This document shows positions 23,513-35,223 of a stretch of 64,000 bases of DNA, piece by piece. Made by a program: the position numbers and the translations under genes. Position 1 is the stretch's first letter; each line of letters opens with the position of its first letter. The notes beneath the pieces are model-generated. The model worked only from the letters and a program-made list of their open reading frames with translations, searched no databases and was not told the origin of the DNA. Source of the DNA: Bradysia coprophila. Lineage: Eukaryota > Arthropoda > Insecta > Diptera > Sciaridae. The stretch covers positions 3,159,620 to 3,223,619 of the forward strand of contig NW_023503375.1 of the NCBI RefSeq assembly GCF_014529535.1, read 5' to 3'.

Positions 23513-24436
23513 TTTCGTTTATTTTGGGTAAAACTTCGAAAAATTAGATTTGTTTATTCGCAGAAGTCAAAATAAAATATGATGCTGAATGTCGTCAATG
23601 AAGTTCGCTACAAGACACAATCTAATGACAGTTGTGACAAGCGTGTGTGTGACAACCAACAATCCCAACAATGTCAGTGGTGTCAGTTTTTGCAGCTCTA
23701 GTATAAATAGACAGCGATCACATCTCTGTTCAAACGCAGCAAACTAACGAAGCGTTAAATTGTCGACCTCAGATATAGCAGAAATAGACCTAGAAATATA
23801 GCAGTATGGTTGAAAAGTCCACGAATCTATTAAATTTCTTAAAATCCGATCAATAAGGTAGAACGATATGGAAGTAGCGTTTGTCTTTACGTGTTTCTTC
23901 AAATCCACACGTACATGTGAGTAAAACGAGTGAATTTCTTCACCCTTTCGAATTTTATCTATGCATTTGTTTGACATTGAGAATCATTTAATCTTTTGTA
24001 AGCTACTATTTCATGCAACGACAAAAATGAGCAATGATCCCTGACTAATGCAGTCTTTTGGAAACAAGTGAAGTACAAGCTGTTGAAAAGAAGTAGGACA
24101 TTCTATGATTGTACTAGTGCACGGCTGTAATCTTTGGAGAGGTCACACAAACCGCCATTTTACTTGGTAACCCACGACTTTTCATACCATAGAGCTATAC
24201 TCGAGGGGTGGCATGGTGGCACTGTCGATCAAAAGAAATCACAAAAATAAATGGAAAGGCCTCTATGGTACCTCTATGGGGGAACCAGACTTGTTCGAAT
24301 AATGACAGCGCCACATTGCGAACCTCTCCAACGTTTATTTACATGCTAAATGCATCGAAAATACGGAAGCACTAATTCCGACGCCCTCAGCATGTAAAAT
24401 CCATTACATAACTCGGGATAAAAATGAAAAGTCTAG
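23513..24436. other. Intergenic sequence upstream of SF3B5
   Basis: No supported gene. The stretch near 24133–24335 is bounded by ggagaggt and acctctcc and includes accgccattttac against gcgccacattgc, so it may be a worn short inverted-repeat element. Confidence 0.35.
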
Positions 24437-25515
24437 TTTTTTAGGTCTTTTTTCCATAGGAAAAAAAGACCTATTGTGGGCACTTCATCTGTCCGTCCGT
24501 CCGTCCGTCCGTCCGTCCGTCCGTCCGTCTGTCCGTCCGTCCGTCCGTCTGTCCGTCCGTCCGTCTGTGTCACAAATAAAATGTGATTGATAAAAGTTCA
24601 AATTGCAATGCTACTATGAACAAACCAACACCAGGCAAATCAATTATTATTTGTTATCTGGTAACCAATCGCTCATAGCAGACATTGCAATTTGAAAGTT
24701 TGGTAGTTGTTGGTAGTTGGACCCCCAAAATATTTAGCAGCAGAGATGTTTACCGTTTGAGAGCTACGCACCGAATGACGAAATTATTCTGCCTGCTTGC
24801 CTATTTATAACTCAACAATTTGGTAGTTGACTACCACGTTGGTAAATTGCAATGCTACTATGAGCAAACCAACACCAGGCAAATCAATTATTATTTGTTA
24901 TCTGGTAACCGATCGTTCATAGCAGACATTGCAATTTGGTAGTTGTTGGTAGTTAGACCCCCAAACTATATAGCAGCAAAGATGTTTCTTACTCGAGAGA
25001 CGCACACCGACTGACGAAATTATTCGGCCTGCTGGTCTATTTATAAATCGAGTATTTGGTAGTTGACTACCAAAGTGGTAGTTGAATGACTACCAAAGTG
25101 GTAGTTGACTGACTACCAAAGTGGTAGTTGACTGACTACCAAAGTGGTAGTTGACTGACTACCAAAGTGGTAGTTGACTGACTACCAAAGTGGTAGTTGA
25201 CTGACTACCAAAGTGGTAGTTGACTGACTACCAAAGTGGTAGTTGACTGACTACCAAAGTGGTAGTTGACTACCAAAGTGGTAGTTGACTACCAACATGG
25301 TAGTTGACTAATACGGATGTTGTAGATATTTTTACTGTTTGATAGCTGCACACCGACTGATGAAATTAATCGGCTTGCTTGCCTATTTATAATTCCAAAA
25401 TTTGGTAGTTGAATACCAAAGTGGTACTTGAATGAGTACCAAGCTAGTAGTAAACAGAAATTGAAAAAAAAATGAAAAAAGACCTCACCAGGCTTCAGCC
25501 GGTCTATTCTTGTTG
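24437..25515. mobile_element. Non-autonomous element with hairpin monomers, copy 2
   Basis: Same family as 4425–5945. The left end is ttaggtcttttttccatagg with an immediate short inverted repeat (aaaaaaagacct), then a long (tccg)n/(tctg)n microsatellite at about 24490–24565. Two hairpin monomers start near 24600 and 24848. From about 25060 to 25300 there is an array of about nine 23-bp units, gactaccaaagtggtagttg plus act, each self-complementary around aaag. The right end is gacctcaccaggcttcagcc followed by ggtctattcttgtt. Non-coding. Confidence 0.7.
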
Positions 25516-27317
25516 AATGTTTTTTTTAATCAGTTTTATAATTAGCTTGCTAATACAAAGAGAGCGAATGTGCACTGAAGATGATGTAAATATAAACATC
25601 GAAACGTTTGCTGAAAAATAATATTTTCTCTTTTAAAACAACTGGTCCAATCCGAAGAAAACCCCCCGAATCATTTGATAAATAAGGATCAAGAATAATA
25701 CCGAAATAATATTAAGCTGTTACAGACGGCTGTCATCTGTTATCGCCAACGACAGCAAGATTAAACGACAAGTTCTGATTAATGAGTTCTTATATAGCAA
25801 AAAGCATCTTCAAAACAAATGAAGTAAAAGATTCCTGAAAATCAATCTAAGAAAATCTTCGATCAAATGAATAGTAAAACTATTAGTATGCTTGCCGTCT
25901 GTGCAGGTCCGCAGCTAGCAGGAATTCTCAGCAGAAGTGATAACAGGTGGCTTTGCACTGACTCCACAGGCAGGCGGCTCCGTATTTTAGATGTTCTGAT
26001 GAATACCGAAGTTGATCCAACTATACAAACCATCAAAGTCACTAAAGACACCAAAATATTATAACTTGAATGATCATGACCGCAACAACATTAACATTAA
26101 GACGACTTTATTCATGAGAAGACATCGAAAACATTTTATTTTCAAACAGAAAAATAATTAATAGAAAAAAGATCGTTACAAAGGTTTTGGTGCATCGCTA
26201 AAGTTAGGATTTTTGTCGAATTTTTTATTCTTAAAAAATTCAATTTGTAAAAAAAATTAATTTAATTTTCTTCAATTTTATGTTATTCCCTAACTGTGCT
26301 GTGATTGTTAATTAGAAAAGCCAATTAGATATCGTCAAAAAAAAATCACCTCCTCGGCCTATGATTATAGGATGTAGGGTGACAACTACCGTAATGTTTC
26401 GAAATCGGGAAGTTACTTCACGATCATTCACAATCGTTGAATTGTAATACAAAAATAGAAAAATTACGTAAAAATGTTCCCGATTCGAATGTGCTTTTGT
26501 ATTTCGCTTTAAATGTGATTCCGCGTATTGCCTCACATTTTTGTGATGTTGTAATTTTGCTTGAGCTTTGAAGAACAAATGTGATAGTCACAGTGGTGTC
26601 GCGTCGACATTCATTCTCTTCACTCTATTTAACTACGACGTACTGTTACGTCCTTCAATTTTTAATTTTTTTTAGATTTCTCTACTCTTAAAATCAGTCC
26701 AGTTTTCGTTTCATTTTTAAGCTCGAAATAGGTCAGACCAATCTTTGACCTGAAATTTTGTGGGAACATGAAACATGAGTTCAACCGAAGCAGATTACTT
26801 TTATCCAAAATGCCAAATCTAATTATTATCATTGACTAGGTCGTGCATAATCTAGTTCACAGTTTTGAATATAAATATCGGGCTGACCTGACCCAACCAA
26901 TTTTAAGTTATCCTATTCAACGATTGTATTAGGTTTTGGACTGTTTCACATGGACTTTCAAGCTGCAAAAGTCATCTGTTTCACGTTCCAGTTGGAGAGG
27001 AAATCTGACCCGTTCCGAGCCTAACCATATAGTAAAATTTTGATAAAATGCGGCGACATCAGTTCCACACAATTGGAACAACAAATACAACAAAAATGCT
27101 AAAACTAATCGAAAATGCGCTCCGATGTAATCCTCTAAATCAAAACGGTGTATTCTTACGGACCGTCAAAACGAACGATCCCGAAAGCAGAATTTAAATT
27201 TCTCTAAAAAAAATTGAATTTTATTTATCCAAAATTTGGATTCCAAATGATTTTGTTAGTCTGAAAAACATCACGTGTCGGATGTTAAAAGTTTCCTCTT
27301 CTTCTCTCCCCCCCCCC
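25516..27317. other. Intergenic sequence
   Basis: AT-rich. A short family A fragment lies at 25714–25760. The segment 25860–26065 is open on both strands (65 and 63 residues) but matches no family I know. Nothing else is supported before the 3' end of exportin-4. Confidence 0.4.
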
Positions 27318-30300
27318 TTAATTATGCACGAACGATATATTAACAATGAATTTTTCAAATCTCTCCACGAACATATTTTGATTGGTTCGACTCATGACCA
27401 AATCGATACCGCGCGTCAACTCCTCAAACTCTTTGGACAAACGTTCAGCCTGGTCACTGTTCGAGCGCGTCTGTATGATTTGCCGGAAAATCTGGCCATA
27501 ACGATCCTTGTACGTGCAAATTAGACTGAACAATGCCTTGCTGCATTCGCTTTTGTTATCACTACACAAATCTTGGTTTAATATCTGAAACACACGGAAA
27601 AATGGGAGGGTCAATGAACCGGCTCGGTTAATTCATATTCTCTGCTCCACACTTACCATTTCAACGACAATGCCGATAAACTGTATGGTCGATTGGTATG
27701 CAAACGATGTATCACTTTGTTCAAGATGAATGAATGTGCCGAATGCCTGCAGAAATTCGAAGCAAACTTGTTGCACTTCGGCACCGAATTGAAACAGGCC
27801 GATTTCAATCGTCTTGAGCATACTTGAGATCAATTCGTCAGGCACCATGCGTAGCTGTGTCAACGGAAGAGAATGGAAAATGAGATTCAATGGACGCTGC
27901 AGAGGATGTGATGGGATTGCGGGAATACGTTCGTTTGACAAAAATTGGTTTGGAGGGTCAATGCCTTCACAGAAGTTTTTTTTTACTTCCAACAAAGTCT
28001 AAGTGGAGTTGCAACCATTTCATCTGTGTACCTCACGAGATTTGGTCGGTGGAAATTTAATCGAACGAAACGCCTAACTCAGCTCAATCAATTGATGTAC
28101 TCACCTTGCATCCTCTGGAATCGACGAAAAATGTTATTGCTTTGTAGTAGTTGATGCACAGTGATGGGTAAGTTAACATCTCCAGTTTGATGATGGGAAT
28201 AACTCGATTAAAAATGTGAACGCAGCAATTCTCCTTCTGTTGCGGCTCCTCGGTGATTCCTAGAAAAAAGGATTTAAGTTTCATGAGTAATGGAATTCGC
28301 AGTCGGTAATGCATCCGGACATCCCGCTTCTAAAAGCCAAACGCCTGAGCTTGCAATTGCTCTTTACAGAAAACCGAAATAGCAAAGATGAAGAACTGAA
28401 ATTCAAATCCGAACCCTTCTTAGGACGATCATTACAGAGATGAGCTGTCATCACTTGCCGCCGTTACTTCCACGAAATTAAAAAAAAAACCCGACCACAA
28501 AACGTGAGGATTGTAAGAAAATTTCCCGACCGCTCACCTCTAACGGCTACGATTTTTTGTTTCAATTTATTGAATTTCGTCCTCCATTAGTACCCTGTTC
28601 TCTTCATTCGTTCGTGACACATTGGCAATTTCTACGCAAAACATAGCAAGAAATCAAATCGTGTCCACTCACCCATTATGTTGTAGATGTTGTTCGATAG
28701 AATCAAATTCATGAGCTTCAACAGCAGCATAACATCTTCACACTGTTCATCTTCCGCGTTGGCAGCAACGGACACCCGATTGTTCCGATCGCAGACATAT
28801 GTATCGATGACATCCATACAAATTTCGTACGCTTGATGATTTTGCAGATATATTAGGACCTGGAACAGTTCGCACATCAATTCCAAAACCGCCACGCCAA
28901 CCGCTTGACAATCGGAATATCGTCGCAACAGATGCGACATGGTGAATAACGTTCCCTCGAATGTGCTGTAAACTTGAATGGCCGTTTGTAATGTGGCTCC
29001 CTTCAGACATGCACGGATTTCATCCAATACGTTAACAGTTTCGATTGAGGCGGCGTTCAGATCAATGTTGTTCGAGTAGTTGTTGATTGGATTGATTTTC
29101 TTGTAGCTGAGAGAAGGGAATCAATTGGTTAGGAAATGCGAACCGATGCGGAGCAGAAAACTTACTTATTCTCGATGGGTGACAGAATCTCGGAAAGATA
29201 CTGTTGCTGAAGTGCCTTGTTGGTAATACAGCTAGCGGTCACAACTAAACCTTTGAGAAGACTTTGCTTGGGTATGTTGAGATCTTTGAGTTGAACAATT
29301 TGCTTAAAATATTCCGAATTAAACACAGCGGTGCACCTGTAAGGTTACGATTCAATTTAGTGGGAGGTCATTGTTGGACATGTAAGAAAATTACTTTTGC
29401 TTTCGCCGGACCAATGACACAAAGAGCCCAATGGAATCTAGAACAACCTGTGGTTCACTATAGAAGTGTCGTACATTTACGCAAATTTTGTTCAACAAAA
29501 ATCCAATAATCCAATTGGAACCGGGTGTGTCAACACCAAATGCTGTCTTAATTGCTTCACTCACCTAAGGATTGACAAGAGTTCAGAATCAACCGGGAAA
29601 TTACTCAAACCATTCGGCACACTTACGTCGGTATAATATTCACTAAGGTACAACAGATACGATTCGGCCCACATTTGTAGGAACCACATCAAATTCGACG
29701 CTATCTCCGGACTCAAAACACTTTTCATATTCGCTTCCATTGCCTTCGTTTCGATGTCGCACAGCCGAAAAACGGCTGCCGTCAGTCGTAATACGTGATC
29801 GCATAACGTATCATCCCCCACTGGCGCTTCCAATGCCAACACTTTTAAGCTTGCCGTCAAATCGGTTTGACCGTTCAACATCTGTTGTTTGCTGGAGTGC
29901 ATAATTTCCGATGGAATGATCGGCTGCTCGCCCACCGATTCCATCGACATCACATGTGCCGATACTAAAATAATCCACAAAATATCGTCGTACAGCTGCT
30001 CTACTCCCTCCGAGGAATCAACATTGAGATTGACCGCATTGGTGTAGACGCGCTCGAGATGGGCTTGAAGGCACCGAGTCTTCTCTTCTAAAAGTTTGCA
30101 CAGAATCGGTAGTGCGTGTGACGGTTCTTCGCGACCGAGTGCGCCGATGATGATCAGTTGCTCTTTGTAGCGATCGCGATCGCTTTGTTCCAATTCATCA
30201 TCCATATCACGACTCGTGTTGAGAGACGCTTTGCGCAGACCGTCTGGTGGTGATAGATGACACTGGAGATACTTGTTGAAGATTTGAATCGACAGTTGCT

Positions 30301-31935
30301 TGAGCAAATCGGCTTGGAAATGCTGGAAGAAAGTTTGTGATTGAGTTGGTTGGTCCCTTTCTGCTTCTTATTTTGACTCACCTCTTTGCCTTGGATGATA
30401 AGCAGCCATGCTTCAAGGATTATGTCTAATGCTTCGGTGTACACAGGTTCCGCCAAACAGTCCTACAAGAGATCATCATCCGTTGAGTATGTTAACGAGT
30501 CATTTGGCTTGTCACAATTTCTTACCATGTCCTCCTCATGAATCGAAGATTCCATAAAATGGCATGTCAAAACAAACATTTGTTGCAGCAATGATGTCCG
30601 TAGTTCATCGGAGATGTCTTTGAATATATTTGGTAAATTGTAGAGTAGAATGCGCCGCAGAACGGTAGCAAAACCATTGGCTTCAGTACTCTTCATTTGA
30701 ATGCTGTAAAGGAGATGCAAATGGTCAAGGAAGAATTCGAACGGAGAGATTGTCTGGCCATTTACCTGGAAGTCAATTGTAGGAAATTGGTCAGGAAATT
30801 GGTGACGTACTTCAGCTTGTTCTCTTGATTATTTAACACCGGTCCGTTCAGCGTTGACAACTGAACAATGCAGGTCAGGGACTTTGGTTGAATCTGCGGA
30901 ATTTCACGAACTTTCCAATAAATTCCGAAAAATACTTCGACCACTCGTGGATCGAGTATGATTCGTTCCCACGGCAGCGTCAACCGGAGCGATGGACATT
31001 GATCGGTTTTGTTAATACTCTCGAAAATGCTGACCAATCGTTTCGACAGCAACGGCGACACATATCCCCACATCAGAATCTGTTCGTGAATCGTAAAATA
31101 TTCGAGCAACAAGTGCACGTGCGTCGCATTGGTCAGATCGATTATTTTCATGATAGCCACCAGTGCATCGAAAATCATCACGAAAATCTTTCGCAAATCG
31201 AGCAATTCGAATTGCTTTTTGGCCTTAAAGTGTTCGTTGAACGTCAGTCCAGTGTCATCGGAAACCGATTTAATTGTCGTGGAATATTCTTGCATTATGT
31301 TGTAGACGATACGACAAGCCAGATATTGCTGCGAAATGTCACCCGATGATATCATTTTCTGGGCCTCATCCAATATGAAACCGCGTTCGACGCCAGCGTC
31401 CAAAATGCTCGATCGTTTTATCATAATGGCAACCACTTGCAGAATCTTCTCCCGTACGAATGGCTGAACATTCTGATTCAGAATGTAATTCAGCAGATAC
31501 TGTCGCAGCGACAGTTTGTATTGATCTTCCAACGTGTCCCATTCGGCCACAATTGCCGATTTGATCATATCAGCCGCCTCGAATCGTAAAATGTCAACGC
31601 GCGTCTTCTCTAATATTTCCTGCAATCGGAAGGACACAATTTTAATTGTCGTGGAAACATGGAGTGCAGGGAGTGATGGGAAAATTTGGCGAAATTGTGA
31701 CTGAAAAAGTCTTTGTTTACCTGACACAGTTGGTACGGAGACTTTGTTTTCCGAAAGTTCATGATGATTGTTTCGGCGGTTCGTCGTTGCTCTGCTGTCG
31801 TCTGGCCAGGAGCACCCTGTTGAAGAACAAAAAAATTGCATTTCTCATCATTTATAACCTTAAAAGTCACAAAAACAAACTTTTTACCATAAATAAATTC
31901 GCTGCATTTTCCAGTTCAGCGATCGAAACGTTCAT
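27318..31935 (-). CDS. XPO4: Exportin-4
   Basis: An importin-beta-superfamily nuclear transport receptor; the vertebrate protein exports eIF5A and Smad3 and imports Sox factors with Ran-GTP (family knowledge). Twelve exons: 31888–31935, 31721–31816, 30766–31619, 30526–30703, 30382–30462, 29627–30322, 29395–29564, 29166–29336, 28673–29106, 28105–28259, 27657–27854 and 27318–27584. All phases fit, giving about 1115 residues (human about 1150). Landmarks are AELENAANLFM at the start, RKTKSPYQLCQ, REKILQVVAIMIKRSS, SLRLTLPWERIILDPRVVE, QCHLSPPDGLR, YDDILWIILVSAHVM, GSNWIIGFLLNKI and YPSLCINYYKAITFFV. The exon boundary at 29564/29627 uses an internal donor (gac|gtaagt) that restores the family sequence YYTD–VSEAIKTAFG. 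Helical HEAT-type composition runs throughout. The 28260–28672 intron (413 bp) is the longest. Confidence 0.93.
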
Positions 31936-32449
31936 TGTAAGACAGTTTTTAAAATATAAAATTTACACGACACTGTTAGGAACTGATAAAATTAAATCAT
32001 TTTCCGTTCAGCAGAGAGATCTCCCCAACAAGAATTCCCGATAAATTTCTTGTAATGTGGCGTCAAAGTGTAAAGTTGACTGATTTTCTAAATAAAAGAG
32101 AATTTCTTTAAAATTAAGAAGTCCTTAGTTTTGACATTTAAATGAGTGCGTTCGTTAGATGAACAAAGGAAAAATGAATGACTTCTATGCATTTCTTGGA
32201 AACGATGAGATGGTGCACTTTTTTGAATTGACACAATCGATTTTACTCAAACAAAATGTTCAAAAGAAAAGCGTTGAGCTAATGATTGGATGGATGACCT
32301 GACCTGACCAAATTTTTTCCACTTGAAATTGGACCTGTTCCAAGCTTTGGCCTCCAAATATTTTCTATGTTACTGCTGTGATTACAAAATACTCTGATCG
32401 GCCAAATTATATGCGAGCCGGACCTCATACGTCGAATGCACTGCTGAAT
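31936..32449. other. Region upstream of exportin-4
   Basis: AT-rich, with no supported gene. It presumably contains the exportin-4 promoter on the minus strand. Confidence 0.4.
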
Positions 32450-32885
32450 TTTTTATCGATATATTTCTGACAGTCAGGCTTGAATGAAAATCCAACATAA
32501 CAACGAGAAAACGGGTTGAGACACTTCTGAGTGATGGTCACGAAGGCGGTGGCGCCAGCTATGTTTGTGAAAATGTCAATTTCTTCAGCTTGACTTTTCA
32601 CACATTATTTTATGACTGAAACAAATGAAACACAAATTTTGACAATTTTGATTAATTTTGTTAAACACAAATGGCATGAAAAGAAAACTTGAAGAAAAAA
32701 AATTTTTTCATCAAATTGACATTTCACATAATCTGTAGTGTGCTTAAAATAATGTGTCTAAATTGTCGAAATTGTGTGCCACCGCCCTCGTGATCAAATC
32801 AGAAGTTTCTCAACCCGTTTTCTCGTTGTTATGTTGGATTTTCATTCAAGCCTCACTGTCCAAAATATCTCTATAAAAATTCTTA
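32450..32885. mobile_element. Inverted-repeat element of the cacgaaggcggt group, copy 1
   Basis: Ends are about 110-bp inverted repeats. The left arm includes aacaacgagaaaacgggttg and gtcacgaaggcggtggc; the right arm includes gccaccgccctcgtga and caacccgttttctcgttgtt. The interior (about 32570–32760) is AT-rich and itself partly symmetrical. Related to the shorter element at 39290–39550. Confidence 0.65.
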
Positions 32886-33612
32886 AGTGTCTTAACCAAG
32901 GCTGTATACTTCGATTGAATGCACACAGCCTTGGTCTTGACTTGTTCTTTCCAGAGAGATGATAATTTCCTTTATGCATGTCTTAACCAAGGTAAATATG
33001 TGGGTGAAGGTTCAGACGCGCGGCTTAACTAATGCTAATGACACCTTCTTCTAAAATGGTTGACTATGATTTACTTGTGCTTCACAAAATTTTCTGTCTA
33101 TCACAAAACAGGTGGCCCAGGCTTCTAAGCAATTTTGTGATTTTAAAGAAATGGAGAGATGGCGTTTATAGCGAACTTTCGTACCACTGCACATCTGATT
33201 CTGTAATAGTAATAAACCTCCGCTTACATATCAACCTTGGTCTTAACCAAGGCTGTAAACTTTGTAGAGGTCATTTAGATACAGATATGCGGGTGACACA
33301 CCACAGTTGACGAAAAAATGGCGGATTTCATACAGAAATTCGCCTCCTGTGACGATTCTCGTCGCCGTGACGATGTGGTGAAATTTGTTATATATGTAAA
33401 ATCTACAAAGGTGGTGTGTTCCCGCTTTTCTAATAGAATGGCGATCTGCGTGACCTCCTTAAAGTTTACAGCCTTGGTCTTAGCCTGTTCTTTCCAGATC
33501 TCTCTCTCTCTCTCGCTCTCTGTGGTTCTCTGAGCAACAGTGGTTACCTCAAGGCTGTATACTTTGTAATCGACCAACTTTATTTTACCCAAAGTATACA
33601 GCCTTGGGTTAC
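32886..33612. repeat. Cluster of small palindromic repeats
   Basis: Several hairpins share aaccaaggctgta and tacagccttgg: near 32888–32950, 33235–33290 paired with 33440–33500, and 33545–33610. A (tc)n run lies at about 33497–33522. These look like nested copies of one small inverted-repeat family. No gene is supported. Confidence 0.5.
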
Positions 33613-33834
33613 CTATGGAAGTGCAAAATGTTTACTGCCGACTAACTTCACTTCATTTTTCAGTCAAAGTGAAAAAAGACTGCCAACTCATCACTTGCGC
33701 TTACACATTGTGCCGTAGTTGATCTTTTTTTGACCACTTTGTTCGGAAAGCAGGAGCAAACGGCGATCGAATGGTCAGCGTCACCCAATCTGAGTGGTAG
33801 TTTTGAATTAACAACAAAATCCTTAGAAGAACAA

Positions 33835-35223
33835 ATGACCCAGAACAGCCCTCATATGGATTCGGACACGTATTGCCTTTTTCAACAGAGATTGAACCGG
33901 GATTGTCAGCTAGAAATATTAAAGTACCTGAACGTCAACGACCTGTTGGAATTTTCAAAATTGGGCGAGTACTATAAGGAACTTTCCGGATGTGCAGTTC
34001 GCAAAAAACTAGTGCGAGTGAATTTGGAGCACAAGTCTGAGGTCCTAGACGTACTCGGAAAATATATAAGAAGAATAGAATGCATCGCGCATTGCTGTGG
34101 TTTCATATTAAAGACATTAATCTGCAAATGCACACCGGACATAATAACGGAACTTCGAATCGAGATCAGGAAACCAGAGAGGTTCCATCGGATGATCAAG
34201 CATGCAGTTTCAGAACAACAACTGGCATTATTTTCAGACCTACAGACGCTGAGTGTTTACCACGACTCCACGTACGCAGATACTCGAGCTGCTAATGATC
34301 TAAGGAACAAAATAGTATCTCTTGCCTTGAATCTGAAAGTGTTGACATGGAATTTCGATCAGACGCAATGTAAATGGTTGCGAACCGAACACTCGAACGA
34401 CCTATATGAAATTTACGTGGAAAGTAAGAAGCAACGTATATCCATCGACGCCTTGAAATATTTAATAAGCCAACGTCCACAACTTCAAGCATTTAATTTC
34501 GCTGGAAAGACTGATCCAGATGCAGCAGAAATTATTGGTACCCATCTGTCGGAGCACTGCAAGAGTTTAAAGGTGTTCATATTTGAGAATTCCAATAGCT
34601 CTAACGTTTCTACTACATCGAATAAGGTGTACGGCTTTCTGACAACCATGCCAAATTTGAACGTTGTCTCGTTGGATTGGCCTAGACTCGGTGATCATCC
34701 ATCGATGTCATTTATATCGCAGCAGCATGGACGAATAAAGAAATTACAATTCGCATTCTATTTCGATTTAATGATTGAACCGAGTAAACTCAAATGGCAA
34801 CTCAAATATTCGGCTGAGTCTGAAACGCTCGAAATATCTAGAACAGTTTGTGAAAACACGTTGTATGAAGCAGATTTTGAATGGATTTTGGAACACAACA
34901 TCAATATCGTACAGCATTTGCAAAATATTGATGAAATCACCTTAGGCAGTTCAGCTGCTGTAAGAGTCATTAATTTACACAAGTTATTGCAACGTACACC
35001 GAATATTCAAATGTTGTCCATATCTCAAACACACTTTAGACACCTGCCTGTTGAGATACGGAGAATTGTAAAGACATGCGAGGAAAAATGCCAGTACAGA
35101 GGATGCCATTTGATTGTCTCACTGGAACAATTCCGTGAGTTTAAAGTATACAATAACAAGAACGTGTTATCAGCTACAATTGATACGAAGAAATGCTGTA
35201 GAAACTTTTTTCGTTGCCACTAG
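33835..35223 (+). CDS. Intronless F-box-like protein with LRR-like repeats
   Basis: A single open frame. The first in-frame ATG is at 33835 (MTQNSPHMDSDTYCL), giving about 462 residues; the frame stays open upstream to about 33730 without an ATG. An F-box-like segment follows soon after (LNRDCQLEILKYLNVNDLLE then FSKLGEYYKEL). The rest has degenerate leucine-rich spacing (DLQTLSVYHDS, NLKVLTWNF, QLQAFNFAG, NLNVVSLDW, IQMLSISQTHFRHLP). A role as an SCF ubiquitin-ligase adaptor is inferred only. It is unrelated in sequence to the F-box gene at 1–9769. A polyadenylation-like aataaa lies at about 35289. Intronless structure in a repeat-rich interval suggests a lineage-expanded or retroposed gene family (inference). 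Confidence 0.72.
   Translation: MTQNSPHMDSDTYCLFQQRLNRDCQLEILKYLNVNDLLEFSKLGEYYKELSGCAVRKKLVRVNLEHKSEVLDVLGKYIRRIECIAHCCGFILKTLICKCTPDIITELRIEIRKPERFHRMIKHAVSEQQLALFSDLQTLSVYHDSTYADTRAANDLRNKIVSLALNLKVLTWNFDQTQCKWLRTEHSNDLYEIYVESKKQRISIDALKYLISQRPQLQAFNFAGKTDPDAAEIIGTHLSEHCKSLKVFIFENSNSSNVSTTSNKVYGFLTTMPNLNVVSLDWPRLGDHPSMSFISQQHGRIKKLQFAFYFDLMIEPSKLKWQLKYSAESETLEISRTVCENTLYEADFEWILEHNINIVQHLQNIDEITLGSSAAVRVINLHKLLQRTPNIQMLSISQTHFRHLPVEIRRIVKTCEEKCQYRGCHLIVSLEQFREFKVYNNKNVLSATIDTKKCCRNFFRCH

Noticed and set aside
30888-31349. 153-codon plus-strand frame
   Set aside because: It is antisense to a well-supported exportin-4 exon.
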